A model generated the notes under the pieces. That model ran no database searches. It saw nothing but the letters and a program-made list of their open reading frames with translations, and was not told the DNA's origin. A program made the position numbers and the translations under genes. From an uncultured Anaeroplasmataceae bacterium (GTDB lineage Bacteria > Bacillota_I > Bacilli_A > Acholeplasmatales > Anaeroplasmataceae), in NCBI GenBank assembly GCA_949840955.1, contig CATKXV010000003.1, forward strand, positions 124,001 through 188,000: a stretch of 64,000 nucleotides of DNA, read 5' to 3'. Positions 26,091 to 34,774 of the stretch are shown here, in pieces (position 1 is the stretch's first letter; the number at the start of each line of letters is the position of its first letter).

Positions 26091-27209
26091 TCATACATCT
26101 TCTTCTAAAAGCTGTTCTTTCTTTTTTTCTTTTTTTACTCTTATTTCATATATGATATAGGCAATTGCACTCAAAATCATTAATAAATAATAGGTTAGAG
26201 CGCGCCATAATATCATTCCTGTAACACCAATGTCACTCACATTTGTCAAGCCTTCAACAAATAATGAAGCGGTAAATATGGTAGTAAATGCAAATTCTAT
26301 GCCTCCTGTTCCACCTGGTGTTGGAACCCATACCATTGTCGTTATAGCAAAGGCTGAGGCTAAAATAATATAAGGCATTAAGTCAAAGCTAAAGGTTGCA
26401 CCTAAGGCCTTTAATATGAAATAGGGAATTGCATAATAAAATAATAATGCAGCCATTTTTAAAAAGATTGCTCCAATAAAGGATGTTTTATGTGAAAATA
26501 TTTTTTTTGCTGCAATTTGAGCATTTTCACAATAGGTATCAAAGGCTGGAATGGCCTTTGTTAAATGCTTCCCTATAAATTTAATTTTACAAAGCTTTTC
26601 TAAAATCTTCCGTAATGCATCACGGATAAACTTACAGGTTGCAATCAAGATTACAAAGACAAGTGTAAATAGATTCATTGCAAAGCCAAGTCCAATCATC
26701 CATGCTGTAGAGGAATCAAAATTTTCTGAAAATTTTCCATAAAAAACAAGGGAGGCTATCGCAAAAATATTGCTTGCTATTAAAAATGCAATAAAATTAG
26801 AAACAATGATTCCTGTAGAATCACTCGCCTTGATTTTTTTCTGTGTAAATAAATAGATTTGTATTGGCTGTCCTCCTGTTGCAAAGGGAGTAATTGCATT
26901 AAAGAAATGCTCTGATTCTCCTATCATATAGGTATCCATAAACTTTGAAGCAAATTGATTTTGCTTTGCAATAAAGCATAAGGATAACGGCCATAATAAA
27001 GCATAAAGCAATAAGCATAGCACCGCTTTAGCCATTTCTATACCATCAACCGTTTTGATTAAATCTATTGTTTTATGAATATCATTAAAGCTAAAAAATA
27101 CTACAAAAACTACCGCTGTTATGAGGAGTACTATCAATACTGATATAATTGTTTTTTTATGATTAACAGGCTTCTTCTCCTGTTTTTCTTCATGTTCTTT
27201 TATTTCCAT
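26091..27209 (-). CDS. YbhN/AglD-type membrane protein (lysylphosphatidylglycerol synthase transmembrane domain)
   Basis: 372 residues with about eight membrane helices and the hallmark VPTPGGTGGIEFAF motif near residue 300 of the UPF0104/flippase-like family. There is no C-terminal MprF lysyl-transfer domain. Partnered with a GT8 glycosyltransferase, it most likely takes part in glycolipid synthesis or translocation. Charged tails at both ends (EIKEHEEKQEKK; KKEKKKEQLLEE). Confidence 0.88.
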   Translation of the reverse strand: MEIKEHEEKQEKKPVNHKKTIISVLIVLLITAVVFVVFFSFNDIHKTIDLIKTVDGIEMAKAVLCLLLYALLWPLSLCFIAKQNQFASKFMDTYMIGESEHFFNAITPFATGGQPIQIYLFTQKKIKASDSTGIIVSNFIAFLIASNIFAIASLVFYGKFSENFDSSTAWMIGLGFAMNLFTLVFVILIATCKFIRDALRKILEKLCKIKFIGKHLTKAIPAFDTYCENAQIAAKKIFSHKTSFIGAIFLKMAALLFYYAIPYFILKALGATFSFDLMPYIILASAFAITTMVWVPTPGGTGGIEFAFTTIFTASLFVEGLTNVSDIGVTGMILWRALTYYLLMILSAIAYIIYEIRVKKEKKKEQLLEEDV

Positions 27210-27280
27210 ATTTTCCCAAGCCCTTCTTTCATTATTTTACTTAATTATTGCGATTTTATCAAGACTTATTGACATTTTTC

Positions 27281-27309
27281 TTGATAAACTCCAATAAAAA
27301 TGATAAAAT
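27281..27309 (+). promoter_or_regulatory. Promoter of the PlsC-like gene
   Basis: Plus-strand TTGATA (27281-27286), 17-base spacer, TAAAAT (27304-27309), 42 bases before the start. TTGACA slightly upstream is not at usable spacing. Confidence 0.5.
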
Positions 27310-27351
27310 TCATTCATACAATAGATTTTTACATTTTAAGGAATATGTTTT

Positions 27352-28155
27352 ATGAAGCAAAAGGAAAAAATAATTTACTATAATGATTTAAAAAATGATG
27401 ACTTTTCAGGAACTCATATTAAGGCAAAGCCTTTAGAGGATTCCTTCAAATATATCCATAAAAACCCATTTTGGAATCTTGCTGCGGCTGGACTTTACTT
27501 TTTAATTGCGAAGCCCTGTATGCTCTTTATCACCAAATGTATTTGCCATCAAAAATATGCCAACAAAAAGGTAATTAAGCAGGCTAAAAAAACTGGTGCT
27601 ATCATTTACGGAAATCATACAACGAAGCTAGCAGATTCCTTTGTTCCAAATTTACTTTTTCCTTTTAAAAGAACCTATATCATCGCTTCTCCAGAAACGA
27701 TGTCTATTAAGGGAATACAAAGATTATTAGCTATGCTTGGTGTTATGCCTCTTACAGAAAAATTATCCTTAAAAAAGAAATTTTTGCATGCAATGCGTAC
27801 TCATCTTCAAAAGAAAAAAATGATAACCATTTATCCTGAGGCTCATATTTGGCCTTATTATACAAAAATAAGACCCTATGATGATGGTAGCTTCAAATAT
27901 GCCGCCTTATTTGAACATCCCGTATATGCTATGACTACCTGCTATCAAAAAAGAAAGCTCGGAAAGAAACCCAAAATTATTACCTATTTTGATGGTCCAT
28001 TCTATCCAAAGCCTGAATTCAATACAAAAGAAAATGCAGCCTATTTGAGAGATTTGTGCTATAGGGCTATGGTAGATAGAGCAGAAAAATATTCTACCTA
28101 TGAATATATAAAATATGTACAAAAAGAACCAGATAAAGAAAAAAATCAAGCCTAG
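27352..28155 (+). CDS. 1-acylglycerol-3-phosphate acyltransferase-like protein (PlsC family)
   Basis: 267 residues; predicted membrane-associated acyltransferase for phosphatidic acid or a related lipid. One hydrophobic segment near 40-60, then the catalytic motif GNHTTKLAD and the later YPEAHIWPYY block corresponding to the glycerophosphate-binding region. The His-to-Asp spacing is HX5D rather than the standard HX4D, so it belongs to a divergent branch. The stop codon lies in the loop of its terminator. It is divergent from the GT8/YbhN pair, which supports a lipid role. Confidence 0.82.
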   Translation: MKQKEKIIYYNDLKNDDFSGTHIKAKPLEDSFKYIHKNPFWNLAAAGLYFLIAKPCMLFITKCICHQKYANKKVIKQAKKTGAIIYGNHTTKLADSFVPNLLFPFKRTYIIASPETMSIKGIQRLLAMLGVMPLTEKLSLKKKFLHAMRTHLQKKKMITIYPEAHIWPYYTKIRPYDDGSFKYAALFEHPVYAMTTCYQKRKLGKKPKIITYFDGPFYPKPEFNTKENAAYLRDLCYRAMVDRAEKYSTYEYIKYVQKEPDKEKNQA

Positions 28156-28167
28156 AACTTGATTTTT
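28141..28167. terminator. Bidirectional terminator between plsC-like gene and esterase gene
   Basis: Arms AAAAATCAAG and CTTGATTTTT with a 7-base loop that contains the TAG stop of the plus-strand gene; T-run continues to 28170. It also serves the convergent minus-strand esterase gene. Confidence 0.85.
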
Positions 28168-28179
28168 TTTATTGAATTT

Positions 28180-28938
28180 TTAATCTAAAATACGATACAG
28201 AAAATAAGGAACCTGCTCTAGCCAGCTTGGCCAATCATGTGGGCAATCATACCCCCAATAATCACACCAGGCAGGAACACCGTGACGCTGAAGTTCAAAG
28301 TCCATTGCTCTTGTATCCTTTAAGCACTCTTCCTCCCATGCTCCTTGCCCTACACAGAGAATAATTCGTGCCTTTCGATATAAGTCCAAATAATAATGAT
28401 CCATAGACATACATCGCATTGAATCCAATGGAGAATTTAGGAAGGTTAAATCATCCGCATAATCTTTGAAGAAAAATCCGGAGTGATAAATGCCTGAAAG
28501 AGCCAAAACTGCATCAAATATATCTGGCTTTCTCAAAAAGAAGTTCATGGCATGATAAGCACCCATAGAGCATCCAAAGGTTAATATCCCTGAAGCGATG
28601 CCTCCTCCATTTCCATAGGTATTTATTTCATATACTCGAGGAACAATATCGTTTAAAATATAGGAATAATATGCCTCCTGTGCCTCAATTCTATGACGAG
28701 GGTATTTCCACTGTGCACTCCAGGATTCTTCATCTATGGAATCTACACAAAAGACCTGTATTTTTCCTTGGTCAATATACCACCGCATAGCCTCAATTAA
28801 TCCACGATTCTCATAATCATAAAATCTACCATTTTGGCATGGAAAGGCAATGCATGGCTTTCCTGCATGACCAAACACCTTATATTCCATATCTCTTCCT
28901 AGAGTGGGACTATATTCCTTGTAGTACTCTACCTTCAT
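28180..28938 (-). CDS. Putative esterase (alpha/beta hydrolase, esterase D-like)
   Basis: 252 residues, no signal peptide, so cytoplasmic. The nucleophile elbow is GCSMG, followed by AYHAMNFFLRKPDIFDAVLALSG, with a C-terminal DYWGYDCPHDWPSW that supplies the catalytic His. Similar proteins are annotated as putative esterases of the PF00756 group. It follows xylA by 12 bases; removal of acetyl or other acyl groups from xylo-oligosaccharides would fit but is inference. Confidence 0.85.
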   Translation of the reverse strand: MKVEYYKEYSPTLGRDMEYKVFGHAGKPCIAFPCQNGRFYDYENRGLIEAMRWYIDQGKIQVFCVDSIDEESWSAQWKYPRHRIEAQEAYYSYILNDIVPRVYEINTYGNGGGIASGILTFGCSMGAYHAMNFFLRKPDIFDAVLALSGIYHSGFFFKDYADDLTFLNSPLDSMRCMSMDHYYLDLYRKARIILCVGQGAWEEECLKDTRAMDFELQRHGVPAWCDYWGYDCPHDWPSWLEQVPYFLYRILD

Positions 28939-28950
28939 AGGAGCACCCTT

Positions 28951-30255
28951 TTATAAATACTGGTTTAAAACAGCTTCTAGCCATTCCTGACGACCTGAAG
29001 TGTTTTGGATTGTATCATGGGCTAAAGCATATTCGCTTAATTCCTCTAATGTAATTTTTTTATCAGCTATCTTCTTACCAATTCCTGTTGTATAAGAGAC
29101 ATATCTTTCTTGCTTAAAGTTTTCAAAAACCTTATCCTCTAAAAGCTTAGCAGCAACTCTTAGCCCTCTTGCAAAGGTATCCATACCCGCAATATAGGAA
29201 ATGAATAAATCCTCATCTGTAAAGCTTTGACGGCGAACCTTTGCATCAAAGTTTAAGCCTCCCTTGCCTAATCCACCATTTAATAAAACCTCATACATCG
29301 CCAAGGTTGCATCATATAAATTCGTAGGGAATTGATCGGTATCCCAGCCTAAAAGCATATCCCCCTGATTGGCATCAATGGAGCCTAATATTCCATGAAT
29401 TCTTGCCATATTGAGCTCATGATTAAAGGTGTGAATTGCTAAGGTTGCATGGTTTGCCTCAATATTCATTTTAAAATCATGCTCTAAGCCATAGTTCTTT
29501 AAAAAGCCTAAAACGGTTTGTACATCAAAATCATATTGATGCTTGGTTGGCTCCTTTGGCTTAGGCTCTATTAAAAGCTGTGCGTTTAAGCCACTTTTTT
29601 TATTGTAATCTCTTGCAAGCGTAAGGAGCGTTGCATAGTGGTCTAATTCCTGCTTTACATCTGTATTTAATAGGGTATCATAGCCTTCTCTTCCACCCCA
29701 GAATACATAGTTTTCTCCACCAAGCTTTTTGGTTATATCCATTGCCTTTTTAATTTGGGCTGCCGCATATGCAAATACATCAGCGTTAGGGCTTGTCCCT
29801 GCTCCTGCCAAATACCTTTTATGATTAAAGCAGTTTGCTGTACCCCATAAGCACTTGATTTGACTTCCCTTCATCTTTTCTAACACATAATCAGATACCT
29901 CATCTAGCACCCTATTGGATTCAGCTAAGGTATCCATTTCAGGAGCCATATCCCGATCATGGAAGCAAAAATATTCTATCCCTAGCTTGTCCATAAATTC
30001 AAAGCCTGCATCAACCTTTTCAAAGGCTTCTTTTACAGGATCACTATTTTCAAAGCTACGCACCATAGTATTTGATCCAAACTGATCAGAGCCCTTTGCA
30101 CATAGCGTATGCCACCAGCTCATAGCAAATTTTAAATGCTCCTTCATTGGCTTTCCTAAAATCATTTCATCCTTGTTATAATATTTGAATGCTAAAGGAT
30201 TGGTTGATTTTGGTCCTTCGTACTGAATTTTTCCTACTGTAAAATACTCTTTCAT
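28951..30255 (-). CDS. xylA: Xylose isomerase
   Basis: 434 residues, normal length for a class II enzyme; converts D-xylose to D-xylulose using two divalent metals. Motifs: [11 protein letters not shown] (catalytic His/Asp), [18 protein letters not shown] (metal ligand Glu and Lys), [18 protein letters not shown], and [26 protein letters not shown] ribosome site. Directly downstream of xylB (12 bases). Confidence 0.98.
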   Translation of the reverse strand: MKEYFTVGKIQYEGPKSTNPLAFKYYNKDEMILGKPMKEHLKFAMSWWHTLCAKGSDQFGSNTMVRSFENSDPVKEAFEKVDAGFEFMDKLGIEYFCFHDRDMAPEMDTLAESNRVLDEVSDYVLEKMKGSQIKCLWGTANCFNHKRYLAGAGTSPNADVFAYAAAQIKKAMDITKKLGGENYVFWGGREGYDTLLNTDVKQELDHYATLLTLARDYNKKSGLNAQLLIEPKPKEPTKHQYDFDVQTVLGFLKNYGLEHDFKMNIEANHATLAIHTFNHELNMARIHGILGSIDANQGDMLLGWDTDQFPTNLYDATLAMYEVLLNGGLGKGGLNFDAKVRRQSFTDEDLFISYIAGMDTFARGLRVAAKLLEDKVFENFKQERYVSYTTGIGKKIADKKITLEELSEYALAHDTIQNTSGRQEWLEAVLNQYL

Positions 30256-30267
30256 TTTTTTGTCCTC

Positions 30268-31734
30268 CTATATTTTAAAAGCTTTTTTGTAGAATTCTTT
30301 TAAGCTAATATATGCTTCTTTATATAAGGCATATCCTTTTTGATATGCCTCTACCCATAAAGGATTTGGTTGGGTAATATCCATAATTTCAATAATTTGC
30401 TTCGTAGCCTCCTCAATCGATGGATATATGTGATCGGCAACCATAGCTAATATAGCAACGCCCAATGCACCACCCTCATCCTGAACGATTCGTTCGAGCT
30501 GCTCATGAAAGCAAGAGGCTATAATGGTTCTCCAAAGCTCTCCTTTAGCTCCACCACCAGCAACTCGTATATGATATTTTGATTTAGGAAGCAAGGAATA
30601 GCAATCCTTTAAGCTATAGGCAACACCCTCTAATACAGCTCGAATGATATCCCTAGAGCTTGTGTTTTGCCTTATACCAATAAAGGTTCCTGAGGCATAC
30701 GGATCTAAGTGAGGTGTTCTTTCTCCATTTAAATATGGCAAATAGATAAGTCCATTGGCTAAAGGCTCAGAAGCCTCTGCTTCTGCATTCAAATCATTAT
30801 ATTTCACATCAGCAAATAAGGTTTCCTTTAGCCATTTATAGGATAATCCACAGCCATTGGTTACTCCCATAATATGATAGGTATCTGGAACGGCATGCAT
30901 AAATACCTGTAGTTCATTTTCTTTTATATCGGATTTCAAGATGGGAGAAAATACAACTCCAGAGGAGCCTAAAACTATACTTAAATCGCCTCTTTTAATA
31001 ATTCCATTCCCAATAGCTGCCGCAGCCTGATCTCCTGCCCCACCTACAATAAAACAGGTTTCCTCTAATCCCAATTCCTCTGCAATTTCTTTTTTTACAT
31101 AGCCTGTAATATCACTAGATTCCATTAATTTAGGAAGCTTGTCTAAAGATAGCTCCATATAATCCAAAATATCTTTTGAATAGCATTTATGAAGGATATC
31201 TAGCATTTGCATTCCTGATGCATCAGAATATTCCGTAGTAAAGCTTTCTGAAAGGGCATACCGAACATAGTCCTTAGGAAGCATAATTTTATTGATTTTT
31301 TTGTACAGCTCAGGCTCATTATTTTTTACCCATAATAGCTTAGAAAGCGTAAAGGAGGGAATGACAGGATTCCCAGTGATTTCTTTCATACGATTTCCAA
31401 AATGAGCTTCAAGCTCCTGTGCTTCTAAAATGGCACGATTATCACACCATATGATACTATTTCTTAAAATATGATCCTTATCATCTAATAATACGAGTCC
31501 ATGCATCTGTCCTGATAGACCAATACCTGATATGCTATATCCCTCCTGGGTGATTTCCTTTATGGTGCTTTTCGTAGCAATAACCCAATCCATAGGATTT
31601 TCCTCTGCATATCCTGGATGAGGTACAGTCATATCATAAGCATAGGACTTAGAGGTCATGACCTTTCCCTTTTCATTAAAACAAACGGTTTTTGTTCCAC
31701 TCGTACCAATATCAATTCCTAAATAATATTTCAT
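30268..31734 (-). CDS. xylB: Xylulokinase
   Basis: 488-residue FGGY kinase phosphorylating D-xylulose. N-terminal phosphate loop YLGIDIGTSGTKT, substrate region SGQMHGLVLLD, central GGAGDQAAAAIGNG and C-terminal VAGGGAKGELWR. Paired with xylA, which fixes the substrate. It begins 13 bases after cysE, so cysE-xylB-xylA-esterase looks like one unit. No XylR or xylose transporter lies in the window. Confidence 0.97.
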   Translation of the reverse strand: MKYYLGIDIGTSGTKTVCFNEKGKVMTSKSYAYDMTVPHPGYAEENPMDWVIATKSTIKEITQEGYSISGIGLSGQMHGLVLLDDKDHILRNSIIWCDNRAILEAQELEAHFGNRMKEITGNPVIPSFTLSKLLWVKNNEPELYKKINKIMLPKDYVRYALSESFTTEYSDASGMQMLDILHKCYSKDILDYMELSLDKLPKLMESSDITGYVKKEIAEELGLEETCFIVGGAGDQAAAAIGNGIIKRGDLSIVLGSSGVVFSPILKSDIKENELQVFMHAVPDTYHIMGVTNGCGLSYKWLKETLFADVKYNDLNAEAEASEPLANGLIYLPYLNGERTPHLDPYASGTFIGIRQNTSSRDIIRAVLEGVAYSLKDCYSLLPKSKYHIRVAGGGAKGELWRTIIASCFHEQLERIVQDEGGALGVAILAMVADHIYPSIEEATKQIIEIMDITQPNPLWVEAYQKGYALYKEAYISLKEFYKKAFKI

Positions 31735-31747
31735 TTTTTTACCTCGT

Positions 31748-32551
31748 TTATAGCTTTTTATTTTTATCTAAATTCCTATTTTCTGGAACACTCTTTGTAA
31801 TAAAGGCATTGCTTCCTATGGTAATATTCGGACCAATGATGGTTTCTCCCCCAAAAATAGATGCCTCAGAATAGATTGTTACATGATCTAAAATGGTTGG
31901 ATGTCTTTTCTTTCCTTGAAGGCTATGACCATCCCTTAAGGATAGGGCGCCTAGGGTAACTCCTTGATATATTTTAACATAATTTCCAATGATTGTTGTT
32001 TCTCCAATAACAATTCCCGTGCCATGATCAATAAAGAAATGATGACCGATTTCAGCTCCAGGATGAATATCTATCCCTGTTTTATTATGAGCCTCCTCAC
32101 TTAATACTCTTGGCAATAGGGGAATATCTAATAAGAATAGCTGATGTGCTATTCTATAAATAAAGATCGCGTACAATCCTGGATAGCATAAAATAATTTC
32201 TGTTTTAGTATTTGCAGCAGGATCGCCATCAAATATTGCTGATAAATCCGTCTGTAGTAAGGCATCAATTTGAGGTAATCCCTCGACAAATTGTTCTACA
32301 AGAAGCTCCTTATCCAATGGAAGCTTAAGTAGCTGCTCAATGCTTTGTAATAACAAGGCTAAATTTTTTTTCAAGGCATTTAGCTTTAATTCAAAATAGG
32401 TGTTTTTATCTACAATTTCATCACTAAAGCCTGGAAATATAACGCCCCAAGCAGAGTGAATAAAATCCTCGACAATTTCTTTTTTTAGCATTTGCATTTC
32501 ATGAAGATTAAGCTTTTTCGAATTTATCCAATTTTCTAAAGTTTCACTCAT
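31748..32551 (-). CDS. cysE: Serine O-acetyltransferase (long, EpsC-like form)
   Basis: 267 residues. A helical N-terminal half (to about 130) precedes a left-handed beta-helix of hexapeptides: IDIHPGAEIG, FIDHGTGIVIGETTIIGN, VKIYQGVTLGAL, IFGGETIIGPN, ITIGSNAFI. The HPGA and DHGTG motifs are diagnostic of serine acetyltransferase, the first step of cysteine synthesis. No cysK follows; instead it heads a xylose gene run. A TATAAT at 32578-32583 is a plausible -10. Confidence 0.92.
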   Translation of the reverse strand: MSETLENWINSKKLNLHEMQMLKKEIVEDFIHSAWGVIFPGFSDEIVDKNTYFELKLNALKKNLALLLQSIEQLLKLPLDKELLVEQFVEGLPQIDALLQTDLSAIFDGDPAANTKTEIILCYPGLYAIFIYRIAHQLFLLDIPLLPRVLSEEAHNKTGIDIHPGAEIGHHFFIDHGTGIVIGETTIIGNYVKIYQGVTLGALSLRDGHSLQGKKRHPTILDHVTIYSEASIFGGETIIGPNITIGSNAFITKSVPENRNLDKNKKL

Positions 32552-32621
32552 ATATTCAACTCCAATATCTCATATTTATTATATATCTTTTCTTCTAAAA
32601 AGGAAACATGAAAAAGAAAAA

Positions 32622-32643
32622 AATTCCTCTGATTAGAGGAATT
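32622..32643 (-). terminator. Terminator of gdhA, overlapping its stop codon
   Basis: Arms AATTCCTCT and AGAGGAATT, 4-nt loop, then TTTTTTTCTTTTT on the minus strand. The TAA stop of gdhA (32642-32644) lies within the first arm. Confidence 0.88.
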
Positions 32644-33985
32644 AATATACACCTAAAGCAAGCATGGCTTTCGCAACCTTGTCAAAGCCTGCTATATTCG
32701 CACCTGTAAGCGTATCAAAGGAATTTCCAAGAGATTTTGCTGTATGGTAGGTATTATGGAATATCTGAACCATAATTTTCTTTAATTTAGCATCAACCTC
32801 CTCAAAGCTCCAGCTTAATCGTGCTGAATTTTGACACATCTCTAATCCAGAGGTTGCAACACCCCCTGCATTGGCAGCCTTTGCAGGACCATAAACGACC
32901 TTATGCTCTATAAAATATTTAGCTGCTTCTAGGGTAGAAGGCATATTGGCTCCTTCACAGACAGCAATAACTCCATTTTGAACTAAGACCTTAGCGTCCT
33001 CCAAATCAAGCTCGTTTTGAGTTGCACAAGGTAAAGCTATATCACAAGGAATTTGCCAAATGCCCTTAGCTCCCTCATGATAAGAGGCTGTAGGTACTTT
33101 TTCTATATATTCCTGAATTCTGCCTCTTCTTCCCTCTTTGATTTCTTGAATGAGCTCAAGCTTTATTCCAGTCTTGTCATAAATATATCCATTTGAATCA
33201 CTCATAGCTACTACAGTCGCCCCAAGCTCAATCGCCTTTTTACATGCATATATGGCTACATTTCCAGACCCAGAAACAAGGACTGTTTTCTTCTTAAAGG
33301 AATCCTCCTTCATGACCTTTAGAGCTTCTTCTGTAAAATAACATAATCCAAAGCCTGTGGCCTCCTTTCGAACCAATGACCCACCAAAAGGAATTCCTTT
33401 TCCAGTTAAAACCCCAACGGTTTTATTTTGGATTCTTTTATATTGACCATATAAATATCCAACCTCTCTTGCACCAACCCCAATATCTCCAGCAGGAACA
33501 TCTGTATCTTCCCCAATATGTCGATATAATTCTGTCATAAAGGCCTGACAAAAGCTCATAATTTCATGATCTGATTTCCCCTTAGGGTCAAAATCAGAAC
33601 CACCCTTACCCCCTCCCATAGGTAAAGAGGTTAAGGAATTTTTGAGTACCTGCTCTAATCCTAAAAATTTTATAATAGAGGCATTTACACTTGGATGGAA
33701 GCGTAGCCCACCCTTATAGGGTCCAATACTGGAATTATATTGAACACGATAGCCTCGATTCACTTGAACTTCTCCCTTGTCATCTATCCAAGCAACGCGG
33801 AATTGGACAAAACGCTCAGGCTCCACAAAGCGTTCTAATATCTTATTCTTTTCCAGCTCAGGATGCTTCTTTACATAAGGCTCTAAGGATTCTAAAATCT
33901 CATAGGCTGCCTGTAAAAATTCTTTCTCATTTGCATTTTTCCTTTGTAAATCCTCATAAACTCTTTTCACATATGGTGTTTGCAT
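32642..33985 (-). CDS. gdhA: NADP-type glutamate dehydrogenase
   Basis: 447-residue hexameric enzyme assimilating ammonia into 2-oxoglutarate. N-terminal substrate domain with GPYKGGLRFHPSVN, PMGGGKGGSDFDPKGKSD (catalytic Lys) and DVPAGDIGVGAREVGYL; dinucleotide fold with VSGSGNVAIYA followed by SDSNG, typical of the NADP-dependent small GDH class. GAGAGGAC ribosome site. Monocistronic by its terminator. Confidence 0.97.
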   Translation of the reverse strand: MQTPYVKRVYEDLQRKNANEKEFLQAAYEILESLEPYVKKHPELEKNKILERFVEPERFVQFRVAWIDDKGEVQVNRGYRVQYNSSIGPYKGGLRFHPSVNASIIKFLGLEQVLKNSLTSLPMGGGKGGSDFDPKGKSDHEIMSFCQAFMTELYRHIGEDTDVPAGDIGVGAREVGYLYGQYKRIQNKTVGVLTGKGIPFGGSLVRKEATGFGLCYFTEEALKVMKEDSFKKKTVLVSGSGNVAIYACKKAIELGATVVAMSDSNGYIYDKTGIKLELIQEIKEGRRGRIQEYIEKVPTASYHEGAKGIWQIPCDIALPCATQNELDLEDAKVLVQNGVIAVCEGANMPSTLEAAKYFIEHKVVYGPAKAANAGGVATSGLEMCQNSARLSWSFEEVDAKLKKIMVQIFHNTYHTAKSLGNSFDTLTGANIAGFDKVAKAMLALGVY

Positions 33986-34077
33986 AGTATCATGTCCTCT
34001 CTTTTTTATATCATATCATTAAAGAATAAAAAAATCTAGAAAAAATGTGATTTATTCGAAATATGGCAACAAAAAAA

Positions 34078-34096
34078 GAATAATCTTCTTATTCTA
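34078..34096 (-). terminator. Terminator downstream of the ABC-F/flavin reductase unit
   Basis: Arms AGAATAA and TTATTCT, 5-nt loop, then TTTTTTTG on the minus strand, about 100 bases after the flavin reductase stop. Confidence 0.65.
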
Positions 34097-34197
34097 ATTT
34101 GTTTTACTGTATATTTTATTCTATAGGCCTTATAAAAATACATCTTTATTTCGAAAAACTGATATTCTAAAAAAGATAGGCCTTTTTCTACGATTTG

Positions 34198-34761
34198 TTA
34201 AGATTTTTTAATAGAATATCCAAATCTTCCTAGATTTTTACCTAAAGTATAATAGGCTCCATGAGAATACGTTATCGGATTTGCTAAATCCAAATGAAAT
34301 CGATTCATCTCATCTAAATATCCATCCTCTACTGTTACACCTAGAACCTCAGCCAAAAACATATCATGAGAGCCTAGAGGGATAATCTCCTTTACTCTAC
34401 ACTCTATATTTACAGGGGACTCCTTTATACTTGGGGCTTTCACAAATTTTGATGCAATGGGGGTTAGCTTCGTAGCTTTAAATTTATCCACGGTTTGACC
34501 AGAAGTAACTCCACAATAATCTGTTGCGTAAGCCAAAGCCTCCGTTGTCAGATTGATAACAAATTCTTTTGTTTCTTTCAAAATAGCATAGGAATAGCGC
34601 TCAGGTCTCACAGAAATATATACCATAGGAGGATTGGTACAGCATGTTCCTGTCCAAGCTATGGTTATTATATTCCTTTTTCCCTTTGAATCCTGCATGC
34701 TGACTAAAACCGCAGGTAATGGATATAGCATATTTCCCGCCTTCCAATATTGTTTTGACAT
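34198..34761 (-). CDS. Flavin reductase-like FMN-binding protein
   Basis: 187-residue split-barrel protein of the flavin reductase/flavoredoxin family. Typical segments are LYPLPAVLVSM at the N-terminus, NIITIAWTGTCCTNPPMVYISVRPERYSY and FVINL, ending with GHDMFL-type SHDMFLAEV and a YSHGAYYTLGKNLG tail. Good AAGGAG site. It follows the ABC-F gene by 13 bases. Electron partner unknown. Confidence 0.9.
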   Translation of the reverse strand: MSKQYWKAGNMLYPLPAVLVSMQDSKGKRNIITIAWTGTCCTNPPMVYISVRPERYSYAILKETKEFVINLTTEALAYATDYCGVTSGQTVDKFKATKLTPIASKFVKAPSIKESPVNIECRVKEIIPLGSHDMFLAEVLGVTVEDGYLDEMNRFHLDLANPITYSHGAYYTLGKNLGRFGYSIKKS

Positions 34762-34774
34762 AAATACACACTCC

